Shown here: one piece after another, positions 26,023 to 39,021 of the stretch | Position numbering within the stretch: position 1 is the stretch's first letter | Layout of the letters: each line of letters starts with the position of its first letter | DNA from: Lanius collurio | Lineage: Eukaryota; Chordata; Aves; Passeriformes; Laniidae | Direction of reading: 5' to 3' | Assembly (NCBI GenBank): GCA_020086605.1 | Contig: JACBWW010000007.1 | Coordinates: forward strand, 20,219,752 to 20,283,751 | DNA length: 64,000 nucleotides | Notes under the pieces: model-generated | What the model was told of the DNA's origin: nothing | Database searches by the model: none | What the model saw: only the letters and a program-made list of their open reading frames with translations | Made by a program: the position numbers and the translations under genes

Positions 26023-27189
26023 GTGTAATGGTGCCAGAATAATTAATCTATTGGTAGAGTTACTATGTGGGAAGAAAGAAAGTGATTGAAAGTACCATGA
26101 TAGCAAAAACAACTGAACAGGAAAACCAATAAACAGACAGAAGTTGACTTGCTAATTATCACTACTAAGAAATGGTTAGTGAGTTGTCTGTGTGCCAAAT
26201 GCCACTTTCAGAAGGCAGGGTTCAGTTTATTCTACATTGCTTGCTCCCTCCTTACCCCCTCTTTTCCTTATGTTAAACAAATGAAACGAAATGATTTTGA
26301 GGAAGGTGGCAGCATCTGTTTTTTTAGTAAATAATACTATTTCTGGCTTTTTTTTTTTTTCTCCCACCGACACAGAGTAACCTATTCAACTGTTCGTGAG
26401 GAAAGCATAGTCATAAATTTGTCAGAAAACAGAAAGATGACTGTGGCACATTCACTGTATATTTCAGTATTCACTATGTTTTAGGAAGACGTAAAGTTTT
26501 CTGGGAGGTGAGGTAGATTTCTGTGGTGTCTCTTTGGACCCATCAGTAACCTCTTCTGATGCAGTATAAACACATGGATATCACTGACAATTTAGATAAT
26601 TCAGATACAACAGGTACACAATGCTTTCACATGAATTGCATTCAAATTGTGTGGTAGGCACCATGAAATGCAGTAAATGTCTTTAAACTCACACAGCAAA
26701 CATTTGCCAAAAGCTGCAGGTACATCTAGTGTGGGTCATTACCCAGTAGTGACATGGTAGAATCAGTAGTGGAATAATTGATTCTAAGAGAACTGTCACC
26801 AGACTTCAGCAATAACATCCTGCCAGGAAATACAAGGCAATTTATGCTATTTCAAGCCATTGTTCTGGACTGTAAACTTGGAGAGAGATTGCTGTATTGA
26901 TTCCACAATCTTTTTATGTTTTACAACACTGGGACTACAGGCATTTTAAATAGAAACAGTGAATCTGAAAGATGGCAGTTTAAAAAAAGCATCTGACATA
27001 ATGCAGCAATGTGCTCAGGTCTGTAATCATATTATAAACTTTCCCTGGCTGTAAGATTTAAGCAAAGTAGATAGGATCTGGCAGTCATTGCCCTTGGCTT
27101 TATGTGAACAATAGAAAAATGAATATCATTATGACCAGTCTCTCTGGTACTAATGATATTGTGGATCCTCTGGCTATCTATTGTCAGGC

Positions 27190-27609
27190 TGATGCCTTAA
27201 GAGGCCACCTAAAACAGAGACTAGACAGGAGTAAGGGAATAAGGTAGGTATTTATTTGAAAGGCCTTCAGAGGTACCCCTGGGGAGCCAGAGGCTACTGC
27301 CAAGATGGACCCCAAGATGGACAACAGATCACGAGTTCTTCACACTTTTATGGGTTTGGTTCATTTGCATATCAGGGTTAATTGGGTTAATTCTCCAATT
27401 AAAGATTCAGTTTAATGATGTAATTCCCCTCCGCTTGCTCCCCCTTGGAGGCTCTTTGGTTTATACATTTTGGGCCTAGGATGGTCTGAGTGTCCTTGTT
27501 GTGTCTACCCAGCACAAGAGCAGAAGTGAACAGGCTACAAGAAAATTCAGAGTTACACACTAAGCAGTACAGAATTTGAAAAATATAAAAGTTAAAACCT
27601 AAGGCATCA
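27190..27609 (-). mobile_element. Solo LTR of an endogenous retrovirus (420 bp)
   Basis: The ends form a perfect 10-bp inverted repeat (TGATGCCTTA at 27190-27199 and TAAGGCATCA at 27600-27609) with the usual TG…CA termini. AGGC flanks both sides (27186-27189 and 27610-27613), a possible 4-bp target duplication. On the minus strand a TATA-like CATAAAA (27352-27346) is followed about 95 bases later by AATAAA (27256-27251) and a short U5-like end, which fixes U3-R-U5 order. No gag, pol or env sequence lies beside it, so this is a solo LTR left by recombination. The sequence resembles LTRs I recall from passerines. The exact family needs a repeat library. Confidence 0.65.
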
Positions 27610-27613
27610 AGGC

Positions 27614-30600
27614 CATTGATGACTTTTAAAATAAACTAAGTATTGTTTAGAAAAACTTCTTTACATTTGAACAGTGCTCTGTAAACCAGAACCAAAATCT
27701 GCAAAATCAGATACTTGGCTCAGTGGAGAAGTGACCTGTGACCTCAGTAACTGGTGATCAGGTTTGTTATGTGTCTGAGCATGGGTCTAATTGACTGGTG
27801 TTAGGCAAACAGATTTGATATTTTAGAACTGCTTTTTAAATTTATTTCTGACTTTGCATTTCACTGGGGTATAATTTTGCTCTGGTAGATCAAAACAATA
27901 GTAGGGACCAAATATCAAGTGACATTTTCATTCCATTCATTTTCTGTGAACCAGGAGAGAGAAGACCAATATACCAAAGCTTATTGCCACCTCCTACTAC
28001 TCCTAAAATTATCTGTCTTGCAGAAAGATATAATTGGTAGACTTACACTATTGAACAACACTCAACAGTTGGATAAAAATCATGCTTAATCTTTTATTGA
28101 GAATTGTTTTTTACAAGAAGAGCAGGGACAGCATATACCAAGCTGAAAGGAATTTTGGTCTAGGAGGTCCTGGAGTGTTTTGTACACCTGCAGACCCGGA
28201 GTAAAATAAAATGAAGACTAATAGCTAATACTGAAGAACAGGAGACACTGTATTTTGTTAAATGTAACATGTCAATGTCACCCTTTCTGTCCCTTTATCC
28301 TTCGAGGGAACACAAAGTGAGCTGCTTCCATGTCTTTGCTGGACTGGTTATTCTGGCCAAGGCAGAGGCAGAGAGAGCCAGGTTCCTGACCTTTATTTTT
28401 ACAAACATTTCTTTGTGACAAGGCTCTGGCAGTTTTCACTATTAACTTTAAACAAGCTCCATGAGTGGGAAAACCACTTTGTATTCTGATGTCCGTGTCT
28501 TTTACAGAATTTCTCTAACTTAAATGATGGTGTTAAGTTTATGACTTAAAATACTGGCAGTATCAGAATCATGTGACAGAATTCAAAATTAAGATATGTT
28601 GTTATTACTATTCATTTTTGCATTCTCTTAACTATGAGTATGTTGTCTTTGAGGCCGATGTTTACATTAAAACTCTTACTGGTGCCAAAAAAAGTGAGGC
28701 TTGCCTGCCTAACAATAGGAACCCTGTTATTACATCTTGATGAGTGCTAAGAGAAAAATGTCTCCCTGCTGCCATTGCTCAATTAGGCTGGAACAAGCAG
28801 TGTGAAAGGAAAACATGGCACTCATCACAGGTTGTCTATGAATGTGACCATATCAAGAAAGTGGGGGTGTTTTTTGCAGCCTGTGACACAGGAATACTCC
28901 AGCATTTCTGGCTGTTGTTAAGGAGCTGTCACCACCACAATAGCCTGGCTCCACTAGATGTCTGTCCAGAGAGTGTAAGGGGTTAATGCAAAATAAAAGA
29001 GATGGAAAATGGAGGACAAGATGAAAGAAATAAAAGCAATTAGTCAGCACAAATAGTGATGAGCCTCTTTCCAAAAATAGCAGATTTAACTTTTATTACG
29101 AGCAAGAACAGAGGTATCTTACTGACATTGGCTTTGTGGTAGGAGAAATATAAATAGAAGCAAGCAGTTATGAAAGCAGTTGAAAGGAGAACTAGAAAAC
29201 ACATGAAAGACATTGGAATCACTTAATCTGATTACAAAGAAGTAGGAACCTCCACATTAAAGCTAATGTTAATATTCTCAAAAGTAATTAACAAAATAAA
29301 AATAATTAAAATTAACTAGGAAACAGGCATACTTAGTAGCCAACCTAAATTGGTTAGAGGAGGTATATTGTTTTGTTTTTTTTGTTGTGTTTTTTTTTTT
29401 TTTTAATTAACAAATTATGAAAGCCAGGAGGGTAGATGGACTTGACTTATTTTCTCTCTTCCTTTGGTTTATGTGGACTGTAGATCAGTTGTTTGCTTAC
29501 ACTTTCTCATTTGAATTACCTCTTTGTTCATTGGGAAATGGTCTAAAAAAACTCCTTCATTTTCCTTGCTTCCTGAGGGATTGTATCATTGCAATTTAAT
29601 TTGGGAAAAAAACAGAACAAGGGAGAGGATGGTAGACACAGTGCAGAGTCTTACTTTTAAATCCCTGTTTTGTTTCAGAACAGTTCAAAACTGAGAGTCA
29701 AGTTGTTGGATGTGAACCAGCCCTTTGAAACTTTTGATGAGGTTTAGATCTGATGCATCCCACCCTTAAACACTACCCACCCACCCTGTTCGGTTTGAGC
29801 CCACATTTCTCCCATTACATCTCTAGGTAACATCCAGTGACGTTCTGAGAAGAAAAGTCTTGCACATTGCTGCTACCTTCCCCTCCCTACAAAGAGGTAA
29901 CCTGCTTTTATCAGTTGTGTTTGAACATAGTCTGAGGTCTGATGCAAATCAACAGAAACACTTAGAGCTGACATGCTTTTGGTTGAATCTTTGGTCATAC
30001 ATTACTTTGGCACTGCAGATGGCTCAGATATACTAATGAGATTGTAAGGAGAGTGATCAGCATTTTTGGATGTGGGTGTGGTATGTTCATAAGAAGTATG
30101 GTTTGGGGTTTTTCTAAGGTACTCTTGGGGTTTGTGTTAATAAATTATTCACAAACAAAGATGATGAGTACATCAGTTTTTAATGCAAGAAATCCAGCCT
30201 CTTTGCCAACAATAAACTCAATTGTAATATTTAAAAAAAGGGAGAACCTAATAAGCAGTATTAAAAACCCTACATAAAAATGTAGGAAAAATTATACCAG
30301 TCCCAAACTCATTGTAGAAAGAAGTATTAGTATTAGTGGCAGAGCAAGGAATGAAGAGATGTCCACTGGATAGAAAGCCACCATAGAAAAACAGCTCCAG
30401 TGATGAAGGACCAACAGACAAAAGCAATCTTAGGCAGGAATGGAACCTAATATGATGGATTTCCTCTATGTGTCATGTAGCACAGAAGCCACAATGTTCT
30501 ACCATGGCCTAGATTTACTGAGAGTTTACCAAGCATCAGCCTTAGTACATGTAAGGACTCCTGCATTCACTAAAGCTCCTCAGGCTACAGGCAGCCAATT

Positions 30601-33600
30601 AACTCCCTAAGAGGCTCTCATGGCTAGAAATGTGGGGAGAATGCAAGTGCTTACAATTGCAGAGAGGTTAAAAAAAATTAACTATTGATTAACTGAAATT
30701 ATCAAGTAGCTACCTGCTAAATTGTAATAAGATAACCCAGGAAAAGCTCCAAGATTTTCCGTTTAAAGCATGGTTTTCTACTTGGGTCATCTTCATACTG
30801 CATCTTCTGGATTTAGAGCACCTTCTAAATGCTTCTACTAGAGCAGAATTTACACGTTGTTCTGGATGACTGGGGCAGTTAAAACTTGATGGTGGGGTAG
30901 GCCCTTGTATTCAGAAGGGAAAAACTTCAGTTTTCATGGTCTGCTTCCTGTCTTTCCATAGTAAACGCAGAAAAAAATGTAGGTGACCAGGAAATCAGTC
31001 GACAAGTTGATGTTTAATAAGTCGCTGTTCACTTGAATGAAATGGAACAATTAGCCAATTAGTGGGATTTGTATTCAGCCTGTAGTCTAAAGTAATGAAT
31101 TTTAGCTATTGAGATAAAATTAATTCTTCTAAAATGAAATAGAACAGAACTACTAGGATATAATACTTTAAATTTTCACATGCAGTTAATAAGCAATTTT
31201 CAGCTGCAAATAAGATGACCTTCACTATACCGTAATTACACTTCTGTGATATCTTTGACCGTTCTAATAGAGCTGCACTGTGGATTGCAAAGCTCACAGC
31301 CCAATTACATTAAATATCTTGATGATCAGCACATGTCCACTGCATCCAAATGGATATTTCTTTCTACTCAAGGAAATGTTTGACTTCTAAATGACTTCTA
31401 AACCAAGTGACAAACAGTTTAACAAACTGAAGCCTTAAAAAAAAAAAAAAAGAAAAAGAAAACCAAACATTTTTTACTTTTTGATGTTTCCATTTCTAGA
31501 AATACTCATTCAGCATTAATACATGAAAAGCTACCTTTCAATCAAGGAATTATCACTTCAAATCCAATTGCAAGTTTCTAAACCATTTTCCTGTTAAAAA
31601 CTATCCTGGCCATGTAATCGCATTAGCTGTTGACTGGCTTCTATCTGGGCAAGGCAGAATGTCATGATTGATGCAGAAACTTGGCACATGCTAGCTCAGG
31701 CCAAAGAGCATTTCTAAAAGGATTATCCACAGAACAGATCTTGATACAGGATCACAGAAGAATCCACAGCTGTGTTTGCCCATCTCTATACTTAATGCTT
31801 TTTATGGCTATTCTATGGAGGATTACTGAAAAGCATTTTGTAGAATTATTCTCCATCTCTTATGTATGGGTTTTGGGTTCAAGTTCTTTTTGTAGATGTA
31901 CAGTGGATCCATACCACCAAATTCTCTTTTTTAGGTCTAACTATTATTGAATGGATTAAAACAAGAAGACCTAAGAAACTATATATTTAACATATATAAA
32001 AAATTATGCAAAGTATACTCAAAAATAAAGGAAAATGTACTCAAAAAATAGAGGAAAGTTTGAATTCATGATGATGTGTAGATTGTTGTCTAGAAAATAG
32101 CTGCGTATAGGCAGGTAGACCACATCAAAGGTACAAGTTAAATCATGGTCATCCTGTTAAGATATGAGGGTGACTGTTTAATTATATACATGTTTCCTTG
32201 CATTATTCCTTCAAATTTAGTACCAGAATAAACTCTATTAGCATGTATTTACATATTCTGATACACTTCTCCCAGCCTACCTCTAACTATTCTTTGTAGT
32301 GTCAATACTTCAAGTGGGACTGAGTCCTGATGGCATCAGTCACATTCTCTAATTTTTGTGATAGTGGCTTACCATCCAAGGATACCTCCAAGCTTCCTTC
32401 TCCTTTTGGAGTTCTGCATAAGTATAGTTTTTTTTCTGTGGTCTTCTTGGGGATTAACCTAAATTGCATATCTTGGTCCTAGCAGTGCCAGATACATTCA
32501 CTTCCCAGGCCACACCTACGGACCTGGAAATACAACGGGAGCACTCTACCAGCTCAAAATTGTCTGCATATGACTTGCACTTCAAAAGTGGGGTATGAGG
32601 AGAATCCTTGTTATTCAGAGGAGCTCTAGCAGGAATCAGGATTCAGCCTGACAAAGTAGATGACCCACTTTTCTCCAAGGCATGACATGAAGAGGAAAAA
32701 TATTACACAAGAGACGCAAACAAACAGTAAAAAAGCAGGTCAGGAGACCTTATGGAGCAGAGTAGCAGGCATACAGAACATGGCACACACACAGAAAGGC
32801 AGTGTGCTGGCAGGGGCTTGGCATTGCTTCTGTGTTTCTAGAGAAGGGAATTTTTAGTTCCTTTAGAAGTTTACTTATTGAAAGAGTCTTTATTACGCTA
32901 ACTCTGTGATCACTGCCCTCTGAAAAATTACCCAAAGAATGTATTTGGAATTAACCAGTGAACTTTGTTCTGTGTTGCCAGCATATTTTGTTTGAACTTC
33001 ATGCATGAACATGCCCATTTCTCAATATAACACTCTCAATTTTTTTTCTTCTCATGTAATTCTACAGCTGCTTGAGAGAAAAAGCAAAAAGAACCATTTG
33101 GTCTGACACTTCTGAATGTCCTTTTGTAGTCACAAGGAGAAAGAAAATTCAGTGATAGGGTACTCAGACTGTGTTTAAGTAATTAACTATATCTTTTGCT
33201 AACATCAAAACGAGTATGTTTATGTAAAGAATTTACTTTACTCTGTGTGTATAAAAGAAAATACTTAAATCACTAGAATCTTCTAGAATAGAAAACTGAT
33301 TTTCCATCAAGCATTGCACTGACTGAATATTTCTATATTTATAACTGGCATGAAAATCAGAGAACAAAATTAGGTGAAAGGATGAGAGGAACTTGACTCA
33401 TGCAGTAATGCGGTTTTTCAAGGTTCAGTATGTGGATGCTCTGGCAGACAGAATTGGATTAAGTTTGTCTTTTGAAATGCTTTCCAAAATATTTGGAAAA
33501 CATTTGTGTTACAATATAATACAAATCCAACTAATTCTGAAATAGATGATAAACATGATTAACTTTGTAGTGGAAACTATTCAGAAAGCTTTAGGCAAAA

Positions 33601-34668
33601 GCTGTTGCCATCCTGATGAATTAAGAAGGGGATAATATCACTCTAATGGATATTTTTGTATAAGTGTATGTCATAAAGCTTTGTAATTAAGTAGTCCCTG
33701 ATCAAATTGCACATGCCAGTTTTGACAACATGTTGTTTTAAAAATAAATTCCCTTTCATCATGGTCTTCGGACACCTACACACTGATAATGTTTGATAAA
33801 TTTCCACTCTGCCCCTTCAAAAAGACCATGCAAACTCAAGTTTTCTGGATCAAGACTATATTTAACCCCTCAAATTGTATTTTATATAAATGTTCTGAGT
33901 TTGGTTTTAATTATTCTTCTTTATTTCTGTTTTCTTTTACTGTGCACACAAATAGACTGATAGGCAGTCTATTTTTTGAAAAAAAATAACCTCAATTTAA
34001 GCCATGAATGTGAATCCAGGTTAGAGCATCCCAGACTTTTTTTGTGTGTATGTATATCTGGACTATTGCTACAGATTGCAGCTAGTATAATGCAGGGACT
34101 TCTTTAGCTCAGAGGAACATGGATTTCAAGGTGCCCTTGTGTTGCTGGAGATCAGTTTTGCAGTGAGTGTGGCATTATACAGTGCTAGATAAAAAAACTG
34201 ATTGCAAAGCTTTTAGTCTTGTCAGTACCTGGGAAAATATCAGTACAACCTCCTGTGGTCAAATCTTTCCACTCTCAACAACAGAAAGAAAGATTTTCCT
34301 ATATATTGTCTATTAATTTCTTCAGTTTGTATCACCGGGAGTTAAGTAGTCTCTATATAAATAAACAATGCAGAACAAAGCAAATACCCATGACAACACT
34401 GACTGTTTTACTTTGCCATGAGGGTGTTATACTTCAATGAAAGATGAATAATAAATACATATCTGTAGATTCAGAGTGGTTAAGAACTTAAGGCCAGACT
34501 TGCTGCCTAGAGAGACTCTGAACTCTCCCCCCATGAACCTGTTTTAACCTAGGCTGGATGAAGCCAGAGTAACCACACCCACTTCAGAACTTCACAGATT
34601 TGGGACCTCCAGAGCTCCCTTTCATTCTACATACATTCATACTTATATTTACATGCTTTTATATACAC
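27614..34668. other. Gene-free intergenic DNA
   Basis: About 7 kb without a recognised exon, RNA gene or repeat family. It holds A- and T-runs (around 29370-29405 and 31438-31460) and a TC/CA-rich patch (29760-29795). Open frames are under 90 residues and look random. Confidence 0.55.
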
Positions 34669-34675
34669 ACATACA

Positions 34676-34711
<36 letters not shown>

Positions 34712-34721
34712 TATATATATC
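34669..34721. repeat. (ATAC)n then (TA)n microsatellite
   Basis: About nine ATAC tetramers change into about nine TA units. The tract ends 21 bases before an assembly gap, which probably explains the gap. Confidence 0.95.
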
Positions 34722-34742
34722 ATCTTACGGCAGCTAATGTCC

Positions 34743-35112
34743 NNNNNNNNNNNNNNNNNNNNNNNNNNNNNNNNNNNNNNNNNNNNNNNNNNNNNNNNNN
34801 NNNNNNNNNNNNNNNNNNNNNNNNNNNNNNNNNNNNNNNNNNNNNNNNNNNNNNNNNNNNNNNNNNNNNNNNNNNNNNNNNNNNNNNNNNNNNNNNNNNN
34901 NNNNNNNNNNNNNNNNNNNNNNNNNNNNNNNNNNNNNNNNNNNNNNNNNNNNNNNNNNNNNNNNNNNNNNNNNNNNNNNNNNNNNNNNNNNNNNNNNNNN
35001 NNNNNNNNNNNNNNNNNNNNNNNNNNNNNNNNNNNNNNNNNNNNNNNNNNNNNNNNNNNNNNNNNNNNNNNNNNNNNNNNNNNNNNNNNNNNNNNNNNNN
35101 NNNNNNNNNNNN
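34743..35112. other. Assembly gap, 370 N
   Basis: A run of undetermined bases beside the ATAC/TA microsatellite. The open frames drawn across it on both strands are artefacts of N translation. Confidence 0.99.
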
Positions 35113-36420
35113 TAGATGTCATGTATGAATTTTCAGAGTACAGATCATGACTACACACTGGGACATTATTTTTAATCAGTCAAGTCCAGTTAAAATGCTA
35201 AATTCTGTGTGTATATAACCCTATAGGTCTTATAAATATAAATAACATGTTCCCATAGTATTTTATTTTGGTAATGGTCAGAAAAGTGCAGATTATTTTT
35301 CTTTATACAGATTGGGATTTATTGTATTCTTTCCTCTGATTGATGATAACTGATGCTGTGATTCCCAAGGCTGTATACAAAAATGACAGGACTTACTTGC
35401 ATTGGCACTGAAAAATAAGCACATTCATTTCAGTATTTGTGTGTGTGTGTGATACTTTTCATAATTTATATCTTGTGTAGGATTCATTTATTTGACATAT
35501 GAGAAACAATTTTTCTCAGACTGCATAGAGACATTTTGGAATGCATTTGGTGAAGAAAGAACAAAGAAGAGAGGCAGATTCACAAGTAGATTTAGTCAAT
35601 TATATGTGACTAGTGTAATTAAAACAATAAAATTTTTATTTTTAATAATAATAGAGGGATCTAGAAGAAATAATTGTGAAGAAAAAGAACTACTTTTATC
35701 TCTTGGCTATATAGTCATCCAGGTCTTGGTCAATTCTACATTTGGGTTGCTGAACACTTCCCACTATACCACTGATAAAAGAATCTCTTCTGAATGTTCT
35801 AATCATTAGGGTATAGAAAACTGGATGGTGACTTGCATACCTAAATGACATTCTCCTACTTTTTACAAAGCACATTCCCTGGCTAGGTTTGGGGCAAAAA
35901 ACAAGAGATTATTCTGGTTTGGATTCCCCAAATGGGATGGGCTTAACATATCCTACCAGGGAGCTTCAGGCAGTTTCCTTGTTAATGTTTCTGTCAGTGT
36001 GCATAAATGCTGAAGTGTCTAATCAGACACATTTAACTCTTTGTATGTTTTGTGGCCTAACTGTGTCCGAAGTCTTGACTATATGGGTGAGTACAAACAT
36101 AATCAATCTACTTTGTCCCTTCTCTGGGATTTATAAACACACAGGGACAGGCTCATATTTAAAAGAGTACAGAGCTTTTCTACTGACTAACCAAGAAAGC
36201 TGTCAGGATGATTTACAATGTTAAAAAAAAAAAATTCAGAAAGTCACCCCCATTTAACAACATCAGGACTCATCTTCCCAAGTACAGATGGCCATGGTTT
36301 TGGTATTACAAAAGTTGTCTGCAACCTACTCCAACCTTTAAACACCAACCAAGTGATGAAACAAGTTTGACCTAATCTTTGTGATACATGAAGTTTAATT
36401 GGGACTTTGGGGGCTCTTGT
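35113..36420. other. Intergenic DNA, nothing recognised
   Basis: AT-rich, with one short GT run (35437-35451). Two plus-strand open frames (35492-35809 and 35889-36224, 105 and 111 residues) show no motif or known family, have different character and are probably chance. Confidence 0.5.
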
Positions 36421-36731
36421 TCGTGTATATAAATATCTGAAGGGAGGTTATAAATAAGACAGAAACGGGTTGTTTTTCAGAGGTACCAGTGACAGAGACA
36501 CTGGACACAACATGAAACAAAAGAGATTCCCTCTGAATATCAGGAAACACTTTTCACTGTGAGGTGAGCAGACTGAAAGGTTGAGGAGTTGCCATTCTTG
36601 AAGATATTTGAAATTTGTTTGGACGTGGTCCTGGATACGGCCCAACTCTAGGTGGTCCTGCCTGGGCAGAGTATTAGAGCAGATGACCACAAGATGTCCC
36701 TTTCAACCCCAACCATTCTGTGATTCTGTGA
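36421..36731 (+). repeat. CR1 LINE fragment, 3' end, with a later LTR at its tail
   Basis: Starts near 'tataaatatctgaagggagg', a CR1 hallmark. It continues through 'acaaaagagattccctctga' and 'tatcaggaaacacttttcac', and ends in 'caaccattctgtgattctgt', the octamer tail. It is 5'-truncated and non-coding. The LTR at 36737 begins a few bases after the tail, so the retroviral insertion is younger than this CR1 copy. Confidence 0.85.
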
Positions 36732-36736
36732 CCCCA

Positions 36737-37324
36737 TGTCCTGGGGTGACAGGACATCTTCATGCTTTATATCCCAATCGTGGCTTCTGTTCCCGTGCCC
36801 TCAGTTTGTTTTGTCTTTAGCCTGTCCCCTCCTCTGGCTGCTGCTGCTGCTGCTTGGCCTTGCTTCTGCCTGCTAGCTGCTTGGCTTTGCTGCTGCTTGC
36901 TTGCTGCCTGCTCGCTTTGCTAGCTTTGCTTTTTTTCTTATTTTCTCCTTTTTCCCCTGTTTTTGTTCTTCCCCTTCTTTCTCTCCTCCCCTCCCTGAAG
37001 ACATCGGACCTGCTCCGGGCCAGGAGCTCCCCCGGAGTCTGCACTTGAGAGAAGCTTTGGACCCTCCTCGGCAGAGAGACTGCTCACCCTCTCCTGGACT
37101 GGTGAAAACATCTGTTGTCATCTCAGGCTGTTTTTGTTTTCTCGTGCTGGGGAGTGTTGTTTTTTTCTTTTGCTGTTTCTTAATAAACAAGTTTTTTCCA
37201 CTTCTCCTCTGAGGAAATCCCTCCTGAACCCGGTGGTGGGGGAGGGGGGAAGTTGTGGGGGATTTTTCTCCTATAAGGGGCTCCTTTGGAGATTTTTCCC
37301 CTTGATTTGTCCTAAACCAGGACA
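36737..37324 (+). mobile_element. Solo LTR of an endogenous retrovirus (588 bp)
   Basis: It begins TGTCCTGG and ends CCAGGACA, a perfect 8-bp terminal inverted repeat. It is flanked by identical CCCCA on both sides (36732-36736 and 37325-37329), a 5-bp target-site duplication. AATAAA lies at 37182-37187 and is followed by a GT-rich stretch, supporting plus orientation. U3 contains a CTG/TTGC-rich low-complexity segment (36835-36925) and a pyrimidine-rich segment (36927-36995). No viral genes are adjacent. A 5-bp duplication is typical of ERVL-type and some other classes, so the class is only suggested. Open frames inside it, including a Leu-rich one, are by-products of its composition. Confidence 0.85.
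37182..37187 (+). promoter_or_regulatory. Poly(A) signal of the LTR
   Basis: AATAAA about 140 bases before the LTR end, followed by T- and G/T-rich sequence. It marks the R region and supports plus-strand orientation. Confidence 0.6.
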
Positions 37325-38171
37325 CCCCATAATGTGTGTTTTCTCAACAGGATTTTAGAGTTATGGCTTCTTTAACTGATTCATTGTTACAGAGATTGAT
37401 ATCTAGGTCTTAATACCATGGAGTAGGGAGAAAAAATATGCACGTGGCACTATTTTTATCTTATAATTTAAATAAAGATTTAATCTCAACACTTGGCTGG
37501 GTTTCTTGTGCAGAAATGTATCTGCTAAGTAGTGCAATCATTGGAACTAAATATTCTGTGCAAGCTGGCACAGGAATTAGAACAGGAAATGGGTTGGAGT
37601 TTTCCCATTCTAAAGGTGTGGCAAAGAAATGTTCTTTCAACCAGTAAATTCCGAATAAATGAATTTTTCTAGTCTATATTTATTTTAATTCAACATTAAA
37701 AAAAAAAAAAAAACTGAACCATTAGACATACTCATGTCGTATAACCAATTTGAGTTTTAATTAACTGTACTTCATTGACAGAAATCCTTTCATGTTAATC
37801 CACAGGAGTGTTATTAGAAGAAGCACACTGTGAAACTAATATTTGATTATTGTTGAGTTACAAACATGCAACATAATCTCTACATTGTAAATGTCTGTGA
37901 CTTTTGTATATAAATATATGGCAGTTAACTTGTATTGCGTATTTGCATCCCTCAACAGGCTTTTTAATTTTTTAAAGGATTTTTCAAGCTGAAAGCTGTG
38001 ATCTCAAATATTCTGCCATTTCCTTGACGTCTTTGCTCTTAAGTTGCTTGTATATTTTCTTAGTCCTAACTTTATTTTGCCATTAAAGTAAATGAATTAT
38101 GACAGTTTTTTTCAAAAAGATCAGTTACACAGTCCTTTACCAAAAACATCAGTAAACAGCACAAAACTTAC

Positions 38172-38217
38172 CTGGCAGACCAGTGATCTACCACACTGAA
38201 GGCACAATCACACCCTG
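38172..38217 (-). other. Exon-like unit (46 nt) with splice signals
   Basis: On the minus strand a pyrimidine-leaning stretch ends in CTTAG (AG at 38219-38218). A 46-nt segment follows and ends CTGCCAG|GTAAGTTTTG, a perfect consensus donor at 38171. An alternative acceptor CAG three bases further gives 43 nt. It is on the same strand as PRKX and about 34 kb upstream, so a remote 5' non-coding exon is conceivable. Donor matches of this quality also arise by chance in tens of kilobases. Confidence 0.25.
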
Positions 38218-39021
38218 CTAAGCAGAGGACATGGCTCAGGTAAAAAATGGCATTCCACATAAACCTTGATCCTTGTTTTTTTGTAAGTATATTTGTTTTA
38301 GTAATTTTGATCACAGTTTCTTCCCCTTCCATTACATTGTTTTGTAATTTTATGGTTTTGGAAGTCTGCAATACTCTGGTTTTATGAGTATATGACTGCC
38401 AAAAGACTCCTTGCTAGCTTTGGTGAAATTATTTACGTCTCTGCAACATGACCACAAAATGATATTGAATCATGATGGTCCTGCTGGGGTAGCATTTAAC
38501 ATCCTATCCTACTTGCTTCAAAGAAACATAAGTGATTACATAGAAACAGAACTACAGACATTAGGGGATTAAGAAAATAACAGATTTTTCATTATTTTTA
38601 CTTATATAAGGCACTGAATATGTGGAGGGGAAAAAAAATAAAGCCCCTGTTACATTTTTTTAAAGTTCCATTTTGTGTGTAATTTATCCTTTATAATCAC
38701 AATTAGTTATTTAAATAGTATTAGGGCAGATTATCATCACTCTGTGCTCTTCCAGAATACATACACTCACAAATGTACATGTGCTCACCTGTCTGGGTAT
38801 CTGAGAAAAATACACTCTATGACAGGATGTGTATCACATGGCAGAGGCTCAGAGGACACAGTTCTTCCACTGTATGGGAAGGCATAAGAAAACAATGCTT
38901 CTTACTACCATTCCAAATGTGACTCCTAGTTCAGCATCAGACTCCCCTGAAGTTTGTAAGGTTTTTGGGGTACAATTACTGAATTACTTCTCAGTTAAGT
39001 TACTCATGAGCAGCTGGGCTC

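Larger units (their letters stand above)
22351..27185. other. Gene-free intergenic DNA
   Basis: AT-rich sequence with a T-rich tract, purine-rich patches (about 25310-25500) and an AT microsatellite (25997-26022). The longest open frame (minus strand, 23168-23545, 125 residues) is hydrophobic and resembles nothing I know. No RNA gene was seen. Confidence 0.55.

Noticed and set aside
34649..35158. 165-169-residue frames on both strands
   Set aside because: N-filled gap plus ATAC/TA microsatellite translation.
36817..37358. Frames of up to 150 residues in the LTR, including a Leu-rich hydrophobic one
   Set aside because: They lie within the 588-bp LTR and reflect its CTG and pyrimidine-rich composition; no retroviral protein motif.
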